Assembly (NCBI GenBank): GCA_002393095.1
Contig: DGII01000105.1
Coordinates: 1-8,991 of the forward strand
Reading direction: 5' to 3'
Length of the DNA stretch: 8,991 nt
From: Lachnospiraceae bacterium UBA3826
GTDB lineage: Bacteria > Bacillota > Clostridia > Lachnospirales > Lachnospiraceae
Part shown: positions 5,457-8,991 of the stretch, piece by piece
Numbering within the stretch: position 1 is the stretch's first letter
Layout: every line of letters begins with the position of its first letter
The notes under the pieces: generated by a model
What the model saw: the letters and a program-made list of their open reading frames with translations, nothing else
Database searches by the model: none
What the model was told of the DNA's origin: nothing
Translations under genes and position numbers: made by a program

Positions 5457-6743
5457 ATGCCTAAGAAAAAGGTAGCAAAAGAGGCTGAAGAGATCAAAGA
5501 GGAGGTTGTTGAGGAACTCGATGATTATGAGGCAGAGGAAGAATTCGATGATCCGGATCTGGATGATCTTGAGCCTACAGCAGAGGAACTCGATGAAGAA
5601 TCGGATGTGGATTATGTCGGTGATGAACCTGATATAAGCAGATATGATGACAAGATCAAATTCCTTGTGGATGCAGCCAAGAAGAACAAGAGAGAACTTG
5701 AGTACAGCGAGGTTCAGGAGCAGTTCAACGACGAACACATAAGTGATGAGGAGTTCGATAAGATACTTGAGACGCTTGACGGAAGCGGAGTGGATGTTCT
5801 TAAGAAGGATTCGGTTGATCTGGATGATGACCTGATCGATGATGATGAAGTAGTGCTCACCGATGAAGATGAGGTGGATGTAGAGAATATTGACCTGTCT
5901 GTTCCGGACGGCGTGAGCATCGAAGATCCTGTGAGAATGTATCTTAAAGAGATCGGTAAGGTACCGCTCCTTAGCGCCGAGGAGGAGATAGAGCTTGCCA
6001 AGAAGATGGAAGAGGGAGATGAGGAAGCTAAGAAGAAGCTTGCAGAAGCCAACCTCCGTCTTGTGGTAAGTATCGCCAAGAGATATGTGGGAAGGGGGAT
6101 GCTCTTCCTTGATCTTATACAGGAAGGTAATCTTGGTCTTATCAAGGCTGTGGAGAAGTTCGATTACCGCAAGGGATATAAGTTCTCTACCTATGCAACG
6201 TGGTGGATACGTCAGGCAATCACCAGAGCCATAGCAGATCAGGCTCGTACAATCCGTATACCTGTGCATATGGTGGAGACCATCAATAAGCTTATCCGCG
6301 TGTCGAGACAGCTCTTGCAGGAGCTTGGGCGGGAACCAACCCCGGAAGAGATAGCCGTGGAGATGAATATGCCGGTCGAGAGGGTCAGAGAGATACTGAA
6401 GATATCTCAGGAGCCTGTATCGCTTGAGACACCTATAGGTGAAGAGGAAGACAGCCATCTGGGAGACTTCATTCAGGATGATAATGTTCCCGTACCTGTA
6501 GATGCGGCGGCATATACACTTCTGAGGGAACAGCTTGAGGAGGTACTTAATACACTTACAGAGAGAGAGAAGAAGGTATTAAGCTTAAGATTCGGCCTGG
6601 AGGACGGAAGGGGAAGGACTTTAGAGGAAGTCGGCAGAGAGTTCAATGTCACAAGAGAACGTATCAGACAGATAGAGGCCAAGGCGCTGCGCAAGCTCCG
6701 TCATCCTACAAGAAGCCGCAAGCTGAGAGACTATCTGGACTAA
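5457..6743 (+). CDS. rpoD: RNA polymerase primary sigma factor RpoD (SigA)
   Basis: The housekeeping sigma factor directs RNA polymerase to -35/-10 promoters. 428 residues; GGAG (5446-5449) sits 7 nt before the ATG. Residues 1-60 are a very acidic extension, then region 1.1 (about 62-118), another acidic linker (119-147), region 1.2 from DPVRMYLKEIGKVPLLS (157-173), and region 2 (195-270) with NLRLVVSIAKRYVGRG, LIQEGNLGLIKAVEKFDY and the -10 recognition helix around YATWWIRQAITRAIADQART. Region 3 spans about 275-340 (GREPTPEEIAVEMN, with the 3.2 finger near SHLGDFIQDD), and region 4 has LSLRFGLEDGRGRTLEEVG and the -35 helix VTRERIRQIEAKALRKLRHP (398-417). Many Firmicutes SigA proteins are about 370 residues, so the extra length lies in the acidic N-terminal parts. 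Everything needed for promoter recognition is present. Confidence 0.98.
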   Translation: MPKKKVAKEAEEIKEEVVEELDDYEAEEEFDDPDLDDLEPTAEELDEESDVDYVGDEPDISRYDDKIKFLVDAAKKNKRELEYSEVQEQFNDEHISDEEFDKILETLDGSGVDVLKKDSVDLDDDLIDDDEVVLTDEDEVDVENIDLSVPDGVSIEDPVRMYLKEIGKVPLLSAEEEIELAKKMEEGDEEAKKKLAEANLRLVVSIAKRYVGRGMLFLDLIQEGNLGLIKAVEKFDYRKGYKFSTYATWWIRQAITRAIADQARTIRIPVHMVETINKLIRVSRQLLQELGREPTPEEIAVEMNMPVERVREILKISQEPVSLETPIGEEEDSHLGDFIQDDNVPVPVDAAAYTLLREQLEEVLNTLTEREKKVLSLRFGLEDGRGRTLEEVGREFNVTRERIRQIEAKALRKLRHPTRSRKLRDYLD

Positions 6744-6785
6744 GGATCGAAGGATGGATATCCGGCTGGCGACAGGCAGGTATAT

Positions 6786-7490
6786 ATGAATATAAGTAAA
6801 AGAATGCTGATGAACGCAAGGCTTGTACCTGCAGGCAGGGTAGTGGCGGATATAGGCTGTGATCATGCCAAGCTGTCTGTATATCTTATAGAAAGCCATA
6901 TAGCGACCAAGGTCATAGCTATGGATATAGGTGAGGGACCGTTAAGGAAAGCGGCAGAGAACATACAGGCTGCGGGTTATGGTGACAGGATAGACATACG
7001 ATTGTCTGACGGAGCCGATAAGCTTAAGACGGATTCCTCCGGCAAGGCTGAAGCGGATGTGGCAGTGATCGCCGGTATGGGCGGAATGCTTGCTCTTGAT
7101 ATAGTCAGAAAAGATGCAGATAAGTTCCGTTCCATGGAATGCCTCATCATACAGGCACAGTCCAATCAGGATGTACTGCGAAGAAGTCTGTATGAGCTGG
7201 GTTTTCGTATCATTGATGAAGAGATGGTATACGAGGATGGGAAGTTCTATACCTCGATGAAGCTGACAGACATGTCACATTGCAATGCCCCGGACAGACT
7301 TGGCCCGGCTGAGGCTCTGTACGGACCTGTTATGATAAGTAAAAGAGGAGATGTCTTCGAGAGATTTCTCTTACATGAAAAGGAAGTATGTAACAGGATA
7401 ATGGAAAGTATACGGGATAAGGATGATCCCGATTACGAAAAGGTAAAGTACAAGGCAGAGATCATTGCAAAGCTTACCGGGGAAGCATAA
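6786..7490 (+). CDS. trmK: tRNA (adenine(22)-N1)-methyltransferase TrmK
   Basis: The enzyme uses S-adenosylmethionine to methylate N1 of A22 in the D-arm region of bacterial tRNAs. 234 residues, the usual size. An N-terminal Rossmann-type methyltransferase domain has motif I RVVADIGCDHAKLSVYLIE (18-36), the acidic motif II AMDIGEGPLRKA (45-56), the GADKL region, and motif IV AVIAGMGGMLALDI (93-106). It is followed by IIQAQSNQDVLRRSLYELGF (121-140) and EDGKFY, typical of the TrmK/YqfN family (COG2384). A charged helical C-terminus (about 185-232) fits the family's coiled-coil arm. The start follows a weak AGG (6778-6780) by 5 nt, 42 bp after rpoD. The rpoD-trmK order is common in Firmicutes, where a Nif3-like gene often comes next; here that place is taken by a nucleoside kinase. 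Confidence 0.93.
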   Translation: MNISKRMLMNARLVPAGRVVADIGCDHAKLSVYLIESHIATKVIAMDIGEGPLRKAAENIQAAGYGDRIDIRLSDGADKLKTDSSGKAEADVAVIAGMGGMLALDIVRKDADKFRSMECLIIQAQSNQDVLRRSLYELGFRIIDEEMVYEDGKFYTSMKLTDMSHCNAPDRLGPAEALYGPVMISKRGDVFERFLLHEKEVCNRIMESIRDKDDPDYEKVKYKAEIIAKLTGEA

Positions 7491-7538
7491 TGTACACAGG
7501 AATCAGATAATAATACTACGGAGGGTAGCGGGAATCAT

Positions 7539-8991
7539 ATGGCAAAGCTTACGATTGGAACGGAAGTAAAGGAATACGAAGACGGTATAACCTATGAGAA
7601 GGTGGCTGAAGATTACCAGAAGGAAAATCTGGGCAGGATAGCTCTTGTGACAGAGAACGGCAAGATAAGAGAGCTGTACAGAAGGGTTCATAAGGATGCC
7701 GAGATAGGCTTTATAAGACTTGATGACAGCATCGGTCATAAGACGTATGAAAGAAGCGCTACGATGCTTTTCATGAAGGCTCTGTCCGATGTGATAGGAG
7801 ACCCCGTTAAGGCGTCTGCAAAGGTTGAATTCGTGATCGGTAAGGGAACATATATCTCGGTCAAGGGAGACTACAAGGCGGATGATGAACTTATAGCCGC
7901 CGTCAATAAGCGTATGCGTGAACTGACCGAAGCGGATATTCCCATAACCAAGAAGTCATATCCCTTAGAGCAGGCTGTAGAGCTTTTTAAAGCACAGGGA
8001 ATGATGGATAAGATCAACCTTTTCAGGTACAGACAGAGTTCTACGATCAATGTATATACTCTGGATGGATATCATGATTACTATTACGGATATATGCTTC
8101 CCAGCACGGGATATATCAGATATTATGAGGTCCTTCCGTATGAGGATGGTTTCCTTCTGCTCCTTCCCGACAGGAAGACACCGGAGAAGCTTGATACATT
8201 CGAGCCGAGGCAGAAGCTTTTCAATGCACTGTACCGTACCACGGAATGGGGATATCAGATGAATGTAGGCACGGTGGGAGATCTTAATGATCAGATATGT
8301 GCCGGTAATATGGAAGAGATAATCCTTGTACAAGAATCGTTGCAGGAGAGGCGTATAGGAGAGATAGCTACTGAGATAGCAGGCAGAAGCGGCATCAAGT
8401 TCGTCATGATAGCCGGTCCCTCATCATCAGGCAAGACATCCTTCTCGCACAGGCTGTCGATACAGCTTAAGACACACGGTCTTAAGCCTCATCCGGTGGC
8501 GCTGGATAATTACTTCGTAGACAGGAGTATCACACCAAGGGATGCCAATGGTGATTATGACTTCGAATGCCTTGAGGCTATAGATGTGGAGCAGTTCAAC
8601 AAGGATATGTTAGACCTTCTGGCAGGCAAAGAGGTTGCCATGCCCTCATATAATTTCCTGACGGGTATGAGAGAGTATAAGGGCAATACCATGAAGCTTG
8701 ATCCCGATGATATCCTTGTGATAGAGGGTATACACGGATTGAATCCCAAGATGAGCTACGCACTTCCCGATGAGAGCAAGTATAAGATATATATAAGCGC
8801 GCTTACATCCATCAATATAGACGGACATAACAGGATACCCACTACAGACGGAAGGCTGCTGCGCCGTATGGTAAGAGACTATCGTACAAGGGGAGCATCT
8901 GCCAAGAGAACCATACAGATGTGGCCCAATGTACGCAAGGGCGAAGAAGAGAACATCTTCCCGTTTCAAGAGGAGGCGGATGTGATGTTCA
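7539..8991 (+). CDS. Nucleoside (uridine-type) kinase with N-terminal ThrRS-like TGS and second domains, partial
   Basis: 484 codons are present with no stop; the protein runs off the right edge. The C-terminal domain is a P-loop kinase of the uridine kinase/phosphoribulokinase family: Walker A GPSSSGKTSFSHRL (293-306), the phosphate-acceptor region ALDNYFVDRSITPRD (321-335), Walker B/substrate region VIEGIHGLNPKM (394-405), and DYRTRGASAKRTIQMW (447-462). Residues 1-60 resemble a TGS domain, and about 65-240 a threonyl-tRNA synthetase second domain (SAD), including YYYGYMLPSTGYIRYYEV. This domain order is known in Clostridia and related bacteria, annotated simply as nucleoside kinase; a role in pyrimidine salvage (UMP/CMP formation) is likely but the true substrate is not shown here. 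All four ThrRS editing positions are changed (see findings), so the front part probably binds rather than edits. GGAGGG (7520-7525) lies 13 nt from the ATG, with a closer GGGA (7530-7533). Confidence 0.9.
   Translation, partial: MAKLTIGTEVKEYEDGITYEKVAEDYQKENLGRIALVTENGKIRELYRRVHKDAEIGFIRLDDSIGHKTYERSATMLFMKALSDVIGDPVKASAKVEFVIGKGTYISVKGDYKADDELIAAVNKRMRELTEADIPITKKSYPLEQAVELFKAQGMMDKINLFRYRQSSTINVYTLDGYHDYYYGYMLPSTGYIRYYEVLPYEDGFLLLLPDRKTPEKLDTFEPRQKLFNALYRTTEWGYQMNVGTVGDLNDQICAGNMEEIILVQESLQERRIGEIATEIAGRSGIKFVMIAGPSSSGKTSFSHRLSIQLKTHGLKPHPVALDNYFVDRSITPRDANGDYDFECLEAIDVEQFNKDMLDLLAGKEVAMPSYNFLTGMREYKGNTMKLDPDDILVIEGIHGLNPKMSYALPDESKYKIYISALTSINIDGHNRIPTTDGRLLRRMVRDYRTRGASAKRTIQMWPNVRKGEEENIFPFQEEADVMF

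Noticed and set aside
5427..6458. A 343-codon open frame on the minus strand covering most of rpoD
   Set aside because: It mirrors the codon pattern of rpoD, whose Asp/Glu-rich N-terminus gives Ile/Leu/Phe-rich antisense protein. It has no family motifs, and rpoD itself is unmistakable.
1..8991. CRISPR arrays, tRNA or rRNA genes, transposase or integrase genes
   Set aside because: No regularly spaced repeats, no tRNA cloverleaf pattern, no rRNA sequence and no mobile-element protein motifs were seen on either strand.

Overview
The window looks like chromosomal DNA from a Gram-positive Clostridia bacterium, most likely of the family Lachnospiraceae. The reasons are the gene order dGTPase-like hydrolase, dnaG, rpoD, trmK on one strand, the protein sequences (a DnaG beginning MYYPEDIVEEVRARN, a Firmicutes-type RpoD), GGAGG-type ribosome binding sites and heavy use of ATA, AGG and CTT codons. 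The family-level call is inference; species cannot be named.

Left part (1 to about 1700): a worn accessory region. A LysR-type regulator runs leftward off the edge. Its promoter lies back to back with a rightward promoter, and a perfect 9-bp direct repeat at 20-bp spacing lies across both. The rightward promoter now leads into remains only: the C-terminal part of a sugar/maltose O-acetyltransferase-type protein, then a frameshifted middle piece of a carboxymuconolactone decarboxylase-cupin fusion. On the opposite strand follows the C-terminal nuclease-like piece of a DUF234-type ATPase. After it come a highly symmetric 36-bp inverted repeat, a possible decayed Nif11-like leader-peptide remnant, and a consensus -35 element.

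Right part (1703 to the end): intact, co-directional, closely spaced genes that read as one operon. They are a membrane-anchored DUF218 (YdcF/SanA-like) protein, an HD-domain dNTP triphosphohydrolase (dgt), DNA primase (dnaG), the primary sigma factor (rpoD), tRNA adenine-22 N1-methyltransferase (trmK), and a nucleoside (uridine-type) kinase fused to threonyl-tRNA-synthetase-like TGS and second domains. The kinase is cut by the right edge. Gaps between genes are 26 to 69 bp and no terminator is visible between them. The set links dNTP control, replication priming, transcription initiation and tRNA modification, a Firmicutes version of the macromolecular synthesis operon.

The most notable points are the graveyard of at least three unrelated gene remnants between the regulator and the core operon, the repeat/operator architecture at 440-482, the symmetric inverted repeat at 1559-1594, a roughly tenfold excess of the palindrome CTTAAG (19 copies, none before 1651), an acidic N-terminal extension on RpoD, and loss of all four ThrRS editing residues in the TGS-kinase. 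No complete, clearly new system is visible.
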